Below are positions 44,531-57,300 of a DNA stretch of 64,000 nucleotides, piece after piece (within the stretch, counting starts at the first letter, position 1; the number at the start of each line of letters is the position of its first letter). The notes below the pieces were generated by a model, which was not told where the DNA came from, made no database searches, and was given only the letters and a program-made list of their open reading frames with translations. The stretch is from Acanthococcus lagerstroemiae (lineage: Eukaryota > Arthropoda > Insecta > Hemiptera > Eriococcidae), in assembly GCA_031841125.1 (NCBI GenBank), contig CM063109.1, forward strand, positions 22,477,321 through 22,541,320, read 5' to 3'. The position numbers and the translations under genes were made by a program.

Positions 44531-44907
44531 CCTCAGTGCCGCCGGGTACAAAGGCAAGAGGTGCAATAATTTTGATTATCAGAGGTTCAATTTATTATAG
44601 AATACGTGAATTTTATCAGTATAAGAAAGTGTATTGTTACAGGGAGTATTGGCCGCACTCCAGTTCTGTTTTTCATTTCTTTCTTTCGGGAACTTGGGCT
44701 CCTTCCCACAATAAACTGAACTCTGATCAGCGAGTAATTTCCATGTTTTTCCTCATTTATCTTCTAATATTTTTTTTTATTCCTTTCACCGGCATCCTTC
44801 ATTGGTCAGAAACTGTACTGTAATTAAAGTCTCTCTCCAGTTAATAATGGGTTGGTTGCTTCCATTCTGTTTCCGTCGTCCGCGTCGCTTATTCTATCCG
44901 TCCCGCA
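44531..44907. other. Non-repeat spacer between satellite C and a minisatellite
   Basis: No gene recognised. The frame across it extends into the minisatellite and is not supported. Confidence 0.4.
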
Positions 44908-45270
44908 CCGCTCGTTCCGTCCGTCGTCTGTTGTTCACGCCGCTTGTTCCGTCTGTCGTCTGTTGTTCACGCCGCTCGTTCCGTCCGTCGTCTGTTGTCC
45001 GCGCCGCTCGTTCCGTCCGTCCGTCATCTGTCGTCCGCGCCGCTCGTTCCGTCCGTCGTCTGTCGTTCACTCCACTCGTTCCGTCCATCGTCGTTCCACT
45101 CGTTCCATCAGTCACTTGTTGTCTGTTCCACTCGTTCCATCCTTCGGGTCATCTGCGCCACTCGATCCGCCTGTTGTCTGTTGTCCGTCGCCCTCGCCAC
45201 TCGTTCCATCCATCGTCTATTGCCGTTGCCCTCGTCACTCGTACCGTCTCTGTCGTCCGTCGTCCACTGT
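44908..45270. repeat. 32-bp minisatellite, about 11 units
   Basis: Unit CCGCTCGTTCCGTCCGTCGT + CTGTTGTTCACG. Unit starts are near 44908, 44940, 44972, 45004, 45040, 45072, 45096, 45128, 45158, 45197 and 45235. The first units are nearly identical and the later ones decay. Because 32 is not a multiple of 3, three frames stay open across it on the plus strand and one on the minus strand, giving overlapping Ser/Arg/Val-rich frames of up to 164 codons. I regard none as a gene. It is GC-rich compared with the surrounding sequence. Confidence 0.9.
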
Positions 45271-45769
45271 GTCGAATTCTAATGCCTCCCCCCTGAGAAT
45301 TTCAGTTTTGTTGGATGAAAGGTTAAGGGAGCACATGCAGTGACACTCTCCTTTTATGTACCAACTAGTGACATTTTCAACCTTGTATTCCAAAGTTTGA
45401 TTATGGAACTCGGATTGGGTGCCACCAAAGGAGGTCACATTTTAGAACTATACTTCCTTACCAAAAATTTTTTTGACTTGACACCCGTGGTAATTCTTTT
45501 TTATCTATACCCCCTGCTTCCTTACAGGCGATAGAATTAACTTTTTCATTACTTTCTGTATTTCTTTTTCTTTCGAATTTTGATACTGCCAAATATCGAG
45601 TTTTCAAAGATCCACTGATGTTCCTGAGCCACTTTGCTGTGGTTTAAAGATCTGGGCGCATTTGCGTATCATTTTTAGGTAATTTGGTTGGTCAAATTGG
45701 CAATTATATCTAGGTAGATTGGGAGAATGATTTTGGGTCAAGCTGTTATAGGAGGTACTATCCGAAGAA
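45271..45769. other. Spacer with a short satellite C remnant
   Basis: No gene. About 45530-45600 ('GCGATAGAATTAACTTTTTC', 'CGAATTTTGATACTGCCAAA') is a remnant of satellite C. Confidence 0.5.
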
Positions 45770-46640
45770 TTTAGAGTCCTGAGATGATTCCAGTAGCGAC
45801 AACTGTTGGTAAAAGTCCTGTAATGGGATGGTTTCAGCAGGCTACTGGTGCCAGTAAATAATTGCTGGTTGAAAGTCCAGCATTGGATGATTCCAGCAAG
45901 TTACTGGCGGAAAATCTCATACTGGTTGAAAGTCCTGAGACGATTCCAGTAGCAACCACTGTTGGTTGAAAGTCCTGTAATGGGATGATTCCAACAAGCT
46001 AACTGGCAGAAAGTCTCATTATAGGATGATTCCAGTCGTGATCCAATTTGTGCTCCTTGAAATCTTTTTTGTGCCGGTTGAAAATCTCCTCGGATGAGTT
46101 CGGTTACGATCCATCTATTCCTTTAAATCTTATTCCTTCTTGTGTCTGTATAAGTATTGTAGTGGGATAATTCACATTCTAAAATTCAGAACTGATGGCT
46201 GCCTAAAGCTAAACAACTTCTGGGTCACTTGAGGGTTGTTTTCGGGTCAAACTGTTATTGGTTGATACCGGTCACGATCTAATCTCTTCTATTCCTAAGA
46301 TCCTTGGGTCCTGAGATGATTCCAGTAGCAACAACTGTTGGTAAAAGTCCTGTGATGGGATGATTTCAACAGGCTACTGGTGCTAGTAGCAATAATTTGT
46401 TGGTTGAAAGTCCTGTAATGGGATGATTCCAGCAAGTTACTGGCGGAAAGTCTCATACCGGTGGAAAGTCCTGGGACGATTCCAGTAGCGACAACTGTTG
46501 GTCGAAAGTCCTGTAATGGGATGATTCCAACAAGCTACTGGTAGAAAGTCTCATAGGATGATTCCGGTTGTGATCCAATCTATTCCTTTCAATATCTATT
46601 CCGAGATCCAATCTCAGTATTCCTTCTCGTGCTGGTAAAA
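45770..46640. repeat. Duplicated block (532-bp period) made of ~50-bp subrepeats
   Basis: GTCCTGAGATGATTCCAGTA then CAACTGTTGGTAAAAGTCCT occur at 45776 and 46308, 532 bp apart, with the rest of each block collinear. Inside each block a ~50-bp unit recurs: TTGGTTGAAAGTCCTGTAAT, GGGATGATTCCAGCAAGCTA, CTGGCGGAAAGTCTCAT. The block ends GTGATCCAATCTATTCCTTT. Two levels of tandem organisation are therefore visible. Confidence 0.8.
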
Positions 46641-47399
46641 GTATTGTGGAGAGTTTTTAAGTTATGATAATTTATTGAAATGGTGGGTATAAGAATTTGA
46701 GCCTATGATGCGCCACTTTTATTCTCCAGCCGAGCCTCAGGAGCTCCATTGGAACTTCGTTTCTATTTAGGTTACCGTAATTTTACTTTTTTAGCTTCGT
46801 TTACATTTAAGTTCCGTTATGCGTTATTTTTACGGTAATTTTCAATTTCCAAAAATGATACAATTTTACTTATTACTAGTTTTTGTTTTTGTGCAGCTAA
46901 TTTTATTTTTCCGCTTCCCGCATTACTGTATATTTTGATATAATTGGTGCGGGACTTTTTCTTACTTGTTTCAATTCATTTTGTCTTTATCTATAATCGT
47001 TAAATAACGACAGCAGTCAGTGTTTCAAAACACTGAGCTATCAATATGTCGATAAAAACATAGTTTGGTAGTCTGCAAATTGATTTTGCTTCTCTAGTAT
47101 ATTAATATTGATATTATAATTACTTACGTATTACTATTGTAATTTTTAAAACCTCACTCAGGGTAATGATGATTCGGCCAATTTATTATTACTTTTTATT
47201 ATTGATGTAAATATGATTACCTGCTAATGCTGTTTTTTTTTTGTTTTTTTTTTTATGAGTTTGACAGGAGCGTGCAAGATCAATGATGGATGTAATGGAG
47301 ACCAATTCATAAATTCTTGCTAAGTTAGTGCGTCGTATTCAGTGTACGTATGAACCTGTGATTTATACCCCTACTGCCTTGCATATTTTGCATTTTGCC
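46641..47399. other. AT-rich intergenic, nothing identified
   Basis: No gene. T-rich stretches at 47230-47255. Nothing else. Confidence 0.4.
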
Positions 47400-48060
47400 C
47401 CCTCGAATTTTGATACTGCACAATTATTTTTACAGTTCTTGGTTGAACGATCATCGTATCATTGAGGATCTACTAGACCGCTGATTCGTGGAAGCCCGTC
47501 TAGGCAAACACCGGATACCAGCAGGTTTTGGATTTCCTCCGGACAAGTTTTGGATTTGTTCAACTTTACCAAAATTCGTCCCTGGATAACGGTATGCGGA
47601 GTAAAATATTTTTCATTGGTTGGCGTCCATATTTTTATCGAATTTTGATACTACTAAATTACTTTTGCAGCTTCTGGTTGAATAACCATATTTTCGAGGA
47701 TCCATTAGACTTCGCCGTTCATTTCTGTATGTATCGTGTAACTTTGATTTTAATGGGCTTGGAAGATTTGCATCTGGTCCCACCTGCCCGGTTCTCTAGA
47801 TTCTAAAAGTCATTCATTTTCTTGTTCACTAGCTTTCTTGCATCCATTGAATTTTGATACTGAAAACTTTTTATAGTTTTTGATTGAACGATCGTATGCT
47901 CGAAGATTCACAGAAACCTCGCTGTTGACTGTAGAGGTCCTTGAGTACAAATATCGCATACAAAATAATATTTTTTTCTGTGGAAATTCTGAATTTTCCT
48001 AGAATTTCTTGCTGTACTGGATAACGGTATACTATATATGTCGTAATTTCGATTTTCATG
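47400..48060. repeat. Satellite C, outlying units
   Basis: Contains TTTTGATACTGCACAATTAT, GAGGATCTACTAGACCGCTG, ATTCGTGGAAGCCC, ACCAGCAGGTTTTGGATTTC and, further on, degenerate copies with CGAATTTTGATACT and GATTGAACGATCGTAT. Two to three units, more diverged than the main array. Confidence 0.75.
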
Positions 48061-51000
48061 GGTTCGATTTATCAAAGAATATATCAGTTCAAGTTCAATT
48101 ACACGTTTGTTTCATTTTTATTTTCGTATTTCTGAAATGATGTGGAACTTCCCTCAGCCTCTTAATTTTTATTGATTGCTCGGCGAGTTTTTTTCCTCCT
48201 TCCCCTCCCCCATTCCCATTGTTGACTAGCATCCTTATGTAAAAGAGAGCCCTTCCTCTGGTTAGGGGGTTGGTTGTGTTTTATGTTCCATTAGGAGACT
48301 ACTTTCAATAATCTGTAAAAACAGTACACACCATTTTTCAGTACCCTTCCCCAAATATTACGATCCCTTGTTCAGTTTTTTCAGTAAGGTCAAATGAATA
48401 TGTACGATTCCGTCACACCGAAATCTTAATTGCGATGATACTCGCAGATAGATTCGTGCAGTGCACGGGATATATAGTAGGTCGGAGTAACACTTGTTAT
48501 CTGAGCTACGACATGTCGTGGGCTACACTCTCGGAACTGTAGCTTTTTGTTGATTCAGTGTTCTCACTGCAATCTTAGAAGCGTGATTTAAAGACTATTC
48601 TGTTCTAGTCTTACAAGTATTTAAAGCATTTGGAGTTTGGAGGCCAAAGGCCAAACTGAGGTCGAAACAACAATTTATAACTTTTTAAAATTCAGCCATA
48701 TCCCAAAAAAACCACTATTCTGATAGGTACTTCATTCCATTTTTGAGCAAAGTCAGATTGGTTCATTTGAAGAACTCCTAGGCTTTGTGGTCCAAGCCGG
48801 AGTCTGATCAAGACTTGGATACAATTTTTAAGGCAAGAAAACTCTATTTTGATACCTGCTTTAATTCTTTTGGCAAAGTCAAATTTAGCCCTTCGAAGGG
48901 GAAAAGGAAATCAGTCTGGATCGAATCGAAAATCTAATCAAATATTCGACTTCTCGATGACGTTTTTAATTTGGGCTAATCTTACTCACTTGACGGAATA
49001 AAGTTTGAACTTTGGGGCACAAATCAGAGTATCATTAAGAATCTGTTTCAAATTTTTTTCTGCGATCCAACAAACCCCTACCTCTTTATCTTCTTCAGTA
49101 TTTTCAATAACGTGAAATCGGCTCGTTGCAGGAGGTGAAGTTTGAATTTTGGTTCGCCAATTGGAATTCGATATTTTTTTCAATTTTGTGCAAAGTTAAG
49201 CCGGCGGTCACTTACATGAAGGAAAAGTCAAATCGACGCTCAAATCTGAATCTGATCGAAAATCTGACTACAGTGAGAAACCCCTATTTCGGTATTTTGA
49301 CATGTTTCCACTTCAGATTCCAAAGTTGGTGGCAACAGAATTTTCTAATTTTGCTCAGACCATAAATTCATTAAAACCCGAGGCAATAGGCTGGGGTACA
49401 TCGTTTCTCGTATTCTCTACATAATTTGATGTACCCTTGATTATTAGCGATGAGAATGACGAATTTGAGGATCATTTCTTTGATTTATCACCATAACACG
49501 TCACTTGCCAGTTTCAACATTATGGGATTCCTTGTTCATTTTATGCAAATGATACCTACAAAGGCCCATGAACATGGAGTTTCTGGAAAGAGAATTATTT
49601 TCCGGTAAAATGAATCCGGTCACATCCGTGATTGGCGATACGTACCTCCAAAAATTCAAAAAACTTCATACATTGTCTCATAGTGTTAGTTCAGAATGGT
49701 GTGGAATAGGTTGGTCCGTATTTTCGATTTTTGATTTTTAATGAGCCACTCTCCATGGTCTCGGTTTTCTTCTAGTGTTTTAAGTTCAGTGTCCAATAGG
49801 ATGGTCCGTATTTTCGATTTTCGATGAGTAATGAGACATTTTCCAACATATAGTTAGAGTTGCGTCTGTTGAAAGTTCGACCGATTATACGACCAACGTA
49901 TAGTTTACAGATAAACACACACACACACACACACACACACAGATAAACTACAGGTCCCCGCAATCTTGTCCCAAGATATGCAAATAGAGTTAAAGAAATT
50001 AATAGAATATCGCGAACGCATACCAGAAATGATATTTAACAAAAATACTTAGAATAGAAGTCCAATTAGGATAAAAATAAAAGAGAAGAAACGTTTTCAC
50101 GTGGAGATTTACGTAGCTCTCATACTCCAGCCTTTCAGAATATTTAAAATGGCCCCTTTATAGTAGGCCCGGAGAAAATAATTCGACGATTAGGAGAAAT
50201 AACTTACCTAGTAAAAAAAGAATCAGAAACTTCGAGACAAAATTTTTATTCTTTTTTCTTTGTACAATTTTTATTATTTTTTTGAACAATATTTAGCTCA
50301 ACCCTATCCGCTACATTCTTGTTTTTTTTAATAAGCTTTTTTCTGGCTGCTCAGAGGTCTTTCGAATCTTCGTTCTGCTTTGCAGTTCCTAAATTTGAGT
50401 TCGTATTTATCCCTGTATTATTTGGCGACCATTCTACTTTGCCTCGCAGAGAGCTTTGGTCGCTTCGTAACTTTAAGATAATTCGAATTCTTGTTCATTT
50501 TGTTCCAGAATGATCTGAATAAAATGAGCAGAAGAATTTATTAGCTGTCTAGCAGAAATTCATAATTTCTTTCTTTCAGCAGGAAACTTGAAAACAGCCG
50601 TTTTCAGTTTTAGGAAATTATTTCCGGTATGGAATTTATAAAGAGGGATTTTCAGTTGCTGTGTTTGTTTTCTCTGTGTTAATCTGATCTCTCTTACATT
50701 TCAGGAAAATAGCGCATTGCAATAGTCATGGCGAAAAGTCCCTAATCCGTAGGCACTTTGGTCCCCGAGCTCGGACTCGGCATGATGCAGCTCTTCTCTG
50801 TTGAAGCCATGCTGGATATCTTTGTCGTCGCCCTCGTGGCGACTGGACCAGGTCAGCGGCTGAGAAGGGAGCGTTAGACGTCCTGTTATGTTAATCTCGT
50901 ACCACGACAATTTTGTAAAACATTCGCCCCACTGTTATCATCCCTTCCTATGATGACTGTATATACTTTTATGCACAATACAGCTACCTGTGAGCCTAGT

Positions 51001-51181
51001 ACAACCGACATAAGATCTTTTCAATCTATCAACCAAAGTCGCCCTGATGGGTACGCTGATCGCCGTAACTCGTCTCTCTCGAATGATGACTACGGGCTTT
51101 GATGCCTCTGACGGGAGAAAAACACACGGTAATCTTTTCTCGACATGTACGAGTACACAACTATCACTGCCTCCAAAAACA
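48061..51181. other. Intergenic with small local duplications
   Basis: No gene recognised. 49690-49850 contains a ~97-bp direct duplication (AGGTTGGTCCGTATTTTCGA and AGGATGGTCCGTATTTTCGA). An (AC)n microsatellite lies at 49914-49941. Around 50660-50704 the sequence TCTCTCTTACATTTCAG|G is a consensus-like plus-strand splice acceptor. The sequence after it is GC-richer but stops quickly in all three frames, and I could not pair it with a donor. Confidence 0.4.
49914..49941. repeat. (AC)n microsatellite
   Basis: About 14 AC dinucleotides, flanked by AGATAAAC and AGATAAAC-like words on both sides. Confidence 0.95.
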
Positions 51182-51366
51182 GACCCGAAGGTAGAGAGAG
51201 AACCTCTACGACAGTTTTATTTCGCATCGTAAACCATGAACAGCTCATTGGTGCGAGAGTACAACAAAACGCGATGAATGATGAATAACTATTTCATAAG
51301 CGCCTGCATTGCACCTTCTATGTAATGTGTGAAACGCATATGCCTGGCATAAAGTCTCCGACTGCT
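51182..51366. repeat. Duplicated segment D4, copy 2
   Basis: GACCCGAAGGTAGAGAGAGA, ACCTCTACGAC, CATCGTAAACCATGAA, ATGAATAACTATTT and TAATGTGTGAAACGCATATG align with 35616-35808. The flanks are not alike. It is not coding and has no terminal inverted repeats. Confidence 0.7.
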
Positions 51367-53599
51367 TTTGCCATGTACGCGGTGCGAAGGGCCGATAAAT
51401 TGGCTCGCTTTTGAAACCCTATTCATTCTTTTCCAAGTGAAAATAAAATTTCAATATTTCACCTGTCACGCTGTCATTTCCTCAAACGCTGGTTTTCTCT
51501 ATTCTATAAATTTTGTTTCGGACATACATGTAGGTAAGGAACCCGTTATTTTTGAATTTTCCTGAAGTTGTTCTTCTTTATGAAAAAATAATTCCTTAAA
51601 GTTCCAGGAAATTCAAGGAATTTCAACCCGTAGCGCCCGGGGGGGGGGGTCAACGTTGTGAAATTTGGGTCGAATTCAGCTGGAGCAGACTGAGACAAAA
51701 AGCCTCTCAGGAAACTGTTCTCATTTGATTTTTTTGTGGGTGGGGTGGGGGTGCTTCTTCGACACATATCAATTTAAAAAGTGGGTATAATATAAAAGTA
51801 TTTCAAAAATTCTGAGATACGCCCAAAAATTGGTGTAACTCGCGCAAAAGTGAACGCTACTCGGCCAAAATATGGCTTAGCTTAACTTCGACCCTAATCT
51901 GAATTTGTTTCGAAACACTGAGCAATTTCCACCCTGTTTGGTTCCAAAAGCTTTCCGAAGATTTTTGCTAGTCCAAGGTCTAAATTAACTATCGAGGACT
52001 GCATTTCCGCAGTCCTCGCATTGACACTGGGTCATATTTGAGCCGGAGGTGATCGAAACCTGTTCGAGATCAAAATTCCAATTTCGGGGAGCTGGATTTT
52101 TCCAAGCCTTTAAACTACCCCCGGTGGTTATTATACGTGGGGGAACGAATGAGATTAGTTTGCGAGGCCAAATCAAAGGAGAGGTTCATACAAACGAATG
52201 TCACTAGTCCTACGTAAAAATTCCAATTACGGGGGCTCGTCGTTTCTTCAGTCCCCGGATTTGTCCTGAGCTATAAATGAACAGGGATTTGTGTACAAAC
52301 GTGCACAAAAGTACAAACGAATGTCACTAGTATGGGGTTAAATTTCCATCTACAGGGGGCTCTCGTTTTCTCGGTCACTGGATTAACCGTAACCTGTAGA
52401 TGAGCAGGAGTTGGTGTACACATGAGAGGATGTCCTGTACCAACCTGTGCAAAACAAAAAATACAAACGATTTAGGTATATTTGAAGTTGAATACTCTGG
52501 CAGCTGGAGAAACGGACCCTTTTTTTTTTAGATGAGAAAACGTTTTCAATGTAAAAGAAGACAGACTCTTTCACTTGAAGTTCCTCGTTTGCTCCGCGTC
52601 GATCCCACTTCGCGTTCTGAAAAAAAGATTGGATTACCTTTTTACTCCCTGCATTATTCATCGCCATTTGTATATTCATATGCATATGAAATTGCATACC
52701 CAATTCCCCGTAAATACGTCATTCAGCTCAACAATTAATAGCGTATTAAGTTACATAACTTTCGATAGCGTTAAACCAAAACGAATGGGAAAGTTTGCGT
52801 TAAATAATTAATTCGCGTCATAACTTCGTCGTATTGATCTTCATTTTTTTATTTTTCTTGTTATTGTTTTTTTCTTAGTTTTAATTATTTTAGTTTTGTG
52901 TCCTCGAGCAGCTTTGGTCATTTTTTGTAATGTCTGATTTTTTTTTTTTTTGGTACTTATGTACTTATCGTCTTTAGGTTTTCGATTTTATGACTTTTCT
53001 ATTCCTCGTTGTTTTTCTTGAAGATCCATTTTTGTTCCGAGAATATCTAACTTTGTGAAGAAAAAGGGGGGATTCGTGAAACCCTCCATATGTTTGTATA
53101 AACGAAATGGACAGGTCAACAACTCGTTTACGGTTTTCTTAATTTATCAGTTACATTCCCAAAATAAAATTGATCTCCCCTTCTTCAAAAATGTAAGGGC
53201 CCAAGTTTGCGACGTTGATCAGTTTTTTAATTACGGGGTAATGTTAAATCCATGGTCTAAATCGGAGCTTAAATCAAAAATTTGATGCAATATTTGAAAT
53301 CAGTGACTCCCTCCTTGCCCAGAGAAAAAAAGAAAGAAAATCTGGCGCAAGATTTCAAACCAGTGACCCCCCCCCCCTCTCTCAAAATCCAATTTTTCAA
53401 GAGAAGTCAATTTTGACTGTTCTTGGGCCTAGAATATAACCTTTTGGGCCCGAATCGGGGCCAGATTGAAAATCGGATACGATATTTAAAATCAACGATC
53501 TCTTACGAAACCAACGGTCCAATAATTTAAAAAAGTTCATGATTCCAAACTTTAGACTTTTCTATGCTCAACGGCCACAATATCTTAGTTTTCAGTGAA
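51367..53599. other. Intergenic with a hairpin and local duplications
   Basis: No gene. It holds a 10-bp perfect stem hairpin (CGAGGACTGC/GCAGTCCTCG, 51993-52018, 6-base loop). It also has a ~122-bp direct duplication beginning TACAAACGAATGTCACTAGT at about 52189 and 52311, and a loosely repeated block at 53180-53560 (GATGCAATATTTGAAATCAG and GGCGCAAGATTTCAAACCAG). Confidence 0.45.
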
Positions 53600-55570
53600 T
53601 TTACCACCACCCCCCTCCCCCGCATAATAATTTGCAATTCTAGAAGCGTTGATAAATTAGGGAAATACAGTTGTGCAAAATTCTAAATTCTGTAAATCCC
53701 TTGACATTTATTTGAGCACTTTAATTTTCAGCCAGGAACACCACCCCTCCCTATAATTTGAAAATTCTCCAATATTTTTAAGTTTAGTTCTTCTTGACAA
53801 GCTGAAGATTTTATATTTGAGTGAGAAAACATCCCGTCCTCCACCTCAATTGGAAATTGTAAAACAGTTGGCAAATTTAAGAGGTGTAGTTGGAAAAATT
53901 AAAAATGGAAAAATTAAAAATGTATCATATTCTTAATTTATTTTGCCGTTTATTTTGAAATTTCAGTCTTAGTTGGAAGAGCCACCTCTCCTCATCATGT
54001 GAAAATTTTCAGATGTTATATTTAGTTTCTCTTCGTCTCTCTAACGATCATAAAATTTTGTTTTTTAATGAGAAAACTTCCCCATCTGCCAGCATAATTT
54101 AAGCTTATAGAAAAGTTGGTAAGTTCATGAAATGCAAAACTCTTTTTTTATTGATATTTATTTTGGAATGTTGCTTTTTAGTTGGAAGCCCATTTTTCTC
54201 CTCTCCTACAATTTAAAGATCTTCAGAAAATTTCGTTTCTGTTCTTGCTCAACAGTCTCGAAATCTTATTTGTATCGTAACTGCCCTCCTTCACAATAAC
54301 TTGAAATTCTGGAAAAGAAGTAGAGAAAATTATGACCGTTTTTTTTTTTTGCTTTATATTTATTATAAAACTTTAGTTGTCGATTCGAAAAATCACCCTT
54401 CTCAAATATTTACTATTTTTAGGCAAATATTACAATTAACTTTTCTTTTTATGCTCGATGATCATTATTTTTTCGTTAGAAGTCTCTTCTGTCAATATAG
54501 TTATTTGAAACTGTGAAACAATTGGTAGATTCCAGAGATGCCGCTGGAAAAAATGTTAAATAGTGAAAGCATGTTACTTTTTCCTTTCAGCTCTATTATT
54601 CCTCAATATTAATTTTCAGCTGGAAAACTTTTCTATCCCCCCTCCTTATAATTTAGCATACGCGTAGTAGGGTGGTACATAGAGAAGTCGTAGTTACAGT
54701 TGGAGAAACCACCCCCCCCCCCTCATAACTAGGAATTTTGAAAAAAAATTAGGTTTTCTTTTTCTTTGTAATAAAAAGCTCTCCTTCCTGCCTTATTAAT
54801 ACCATAATTCGCAATTCTAGAGAAGTTTGTAGATTCAAAACATAAAGTTGGCAAAATTAAAAACGTTTCAAGTATTATTTCTTCATTTTCTCGTTTGTTT
54901 TTATTCATAAATTTTATTTTTCAGCTAGAAAACCACTCTTTCCAATAATTTGAAAATTTCCAATTCTTTGCTCGATGATGTCGAAATTTTAGTTGTCGGT
55001 TAGAAACACCTTCCTACGCTTTAATTTGAAATTATAGAAAAATTGTGAATTTAAGAAATAAAGTTAGCAAAATTGAAAATGTCGCAAAATTTTTATTTTT
55101 CGATTGGCGTTTATTTCAAAATTTTATTTTTCATTCGACGAAACCATCCCCTTTACAAAAATTTACTTTTTCATCTTGGTCGACGATCACGAAGCTTTAA
55201 CTTTCCATTAGAAAACACTTTTCCCCACTACCATAACTTGTAATATTGTAGAACAATTGGTAAATGTAACGTATGCAGTAAAAAGTATGCTGTTTCTCAA
55301 ATTTTTTATCGGCGTTCATTTTGGAATTTTTCTTAAAATAAATGTTAAATTTTCGGCTCAACTATCTTGAGAGTTTAGTACTGAGTGAAAAATTATCCCT
55401 CTCCACACTGCGGCCATAATGCACAATTCTAGAAATGTGATTAGATTTAAGAGATGCAGTTGGCAAAATTGAAAATTCTACAAGTCTTATTTTCTTATTC
55501 GTTGTTCGTTCAGAAATTTTAGTTTTCAGTTCGAAAAACCAAACTTTCCAATAATTGAATATTTTTCTAG
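53600..55570. repeat. Satellite A, second array
   Basis: The same family as 14780-18740. Landmarks ATAATTTGAAAATTCTCC (about 53752), CATGTGAAAATTTTCAGATG (about 53996) and AATAATTTGAAAATTTCCAA (about 54943) recur with AATTTTAGTT, GTTGGAAAA and C-run blocks and a ~200-240 bp period. Highly diverged units, no coding capacity. Part of a ~40-kb split distribution of one satellite family. Confidence 0.75.
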
Positions 55571-56887
55571 GTTTGAGGTAAAGAAACCAGTAGTAAGCAC
55601 CTTAAGCCGATCTGTTATTTTGCTAGGCTAATAGAACCACATACAGTGGCTGTACAAAGTTGAATAAAATATCATTTGAATGGGAATTTATGATTTCATT
55701 ACGTGTTACGCTTTTAGATTCTTCTAAAATTCATTTAGGATTTTTTTTAGCATGTAACATGCTTTAGCCATGAGCTAACTGCCGCAAAATGTCACGAAAT
55801 TTCGTAGAGTAACGAAAAGTAGCGCCTAATGGGCTCATGTTCTTGATAGAAATTTCCATGCAAATTTATTTATTTATTATTACATAATGCCAATATTGGC
55901 CATCAAGTTAACGTTTTGTACAAAACCGTTCGGCTAATAATGACGACATAAAATTGGTTATAATGTCAAGTTTGTCTTCAATAATTAGAAAACGATAAAA
56001 CGTGTATTGGGGCCTATGATCAGTACATTCAACTGTTACATCGAATTCTGGATATATGTGTAATAATAAATGGAAAACATATCGCGACAAAAATAAAGGT
56101 AAGCTTTCTCTCAAGTTACCTGCGACAACTAATGCTGAACGAAAAAATGAATTGAGATTGCGTAAATCTCTAGAGAAATCATTGGGAAATGTTCAAATTT
56201 CGTTTTACTGTGGTTTATAAAACAAGAATAATTCGTTTTATAATCTAACATAAAATAAAAATTAGCTAAAGCATGTTCCAATTTCTTTATATTTTAGCTG
56301 TAAGCTCAAAACGAAATAGATCGGGGGTCCTGGCGGGGTCAAGGGGCGGAGCCCTTTGCGAGGCCCGAAAGGCCGAGTTTTCAGTTTTTCATCGTCCAGG
56401 AACTAGCTCGAAAAAAAAATGCCAAGATCCACTAGTGGTCACCCCAATAGTGAGCACTCTAAAAAATGGTAGAATACGACTAAATTATGTTTATTTCGAA
56501 AATTATACTCGTATGCTAACAAATTCATTCTTATACTTTAATATCGAAAAGGAGGAGGCCATACCAGCTCTATGGCTTCGAATTATTTACTTCTTGAATC
56601 TGTAATTGAGCGAACTGTGTTACATCTTTTATATCTGGGTATTTAAAAACATATCCATCGTATTTATCTAATTTAGGCTTAGCTGTGCGTAGAAAATCAC
56701 CAGTAAATTTACAACCATCGTTTGCAATGATTGTACACAGAAACCGTCGAGTCTGGTTACTTTGTTCTATGTTCCGAAAGCTTACAATATTACAAAGTCG
56801 CCAATTTTGATTTCCGCACTCTCTACTATTGTCGCGATTTCAGGTAAATTTTGTGCTCGAGTAGCTTTAAATTTATCCTATTGAACA
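55571..56887. other. Intergenic, no gene seen
   Basis: Short frames only, including a 110-codon plus frame at 56273-56605 that contains GAAAGGCCGAG-type GC-rich sequence and no recognised motif. A GC-rich segment at 56325-56370 (GGGGCGGAGCCC) looks like a transposon end, but I cannot place it. Confidence 0.4.
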
Positions 56888-57300
56888 CAGGAACGTACCG
56901 AAGAGTTTTCCTTGGGGAAGTCAAAAATTGTGAAAGTCCCAACTGACTCAACTCAAAATTCCCAAGTATCAAATCCAAAAAAAATCCTTTTGACTTGTTG
57001 GATTTTTCCAACTGACTCTACTCAAAATTTCCAAGTATCAAAGCCAAAAAAAAATCCTTTTGACTTGTTGGATTTTTATTAAAGCAAAAAACACCCTTTG
57101 ACTTGTTGGATTTTCTCAACTTCTCAACTCAATTCTCAACCAAGTATCAAAGCTAGAAGAAAAAGAAAAAGGGTGAGGGGTTATTGACTTTTTGGATTTT
57201 CCCAACTCCGCCTGACTGAAATGGTAAATTTTCCCAACTGCTGAGTGAAGAATTCCTGGGGGAGGGAAGTTACTCCCTACCACCTTCCGGGATGTCCCTG
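56888..57300. mobile_element. hAT-like element family H1, copy 3, with target duplication
   Basis: Left end CAGGAACGTACCGAAGAGTT and right-end complement CAGGGACATCCCGGAAGG, then CAGGAATTCTTCACTCAGCA. Subterminal repeats ACTTGTTGGATTTTTCCAAC recur three times, as in copies 1 and 2. Flanking 8-mers ATTGAACA (56880-56887) and GTTGAACA (57301-57308) agree at 7 of 8. Same orientation as copy 2. This copy provides the best evidence that the family uses 8-bp targets, so hAT. Confidence 0.85.

Noticed and set aside
38173..44566. About 30 frames of 60-112 codons on both strands
   Set aside because: They recur because the satellite units recur. The peptides are repeat translations, not a protein family.
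44802..45343. Overlapping Ser/Arg-rich frames of 112-164 codons
   Set aside because: They follow a 32-bp minisatellite that stays open in several frames on both strands. No domain, no splice signals.
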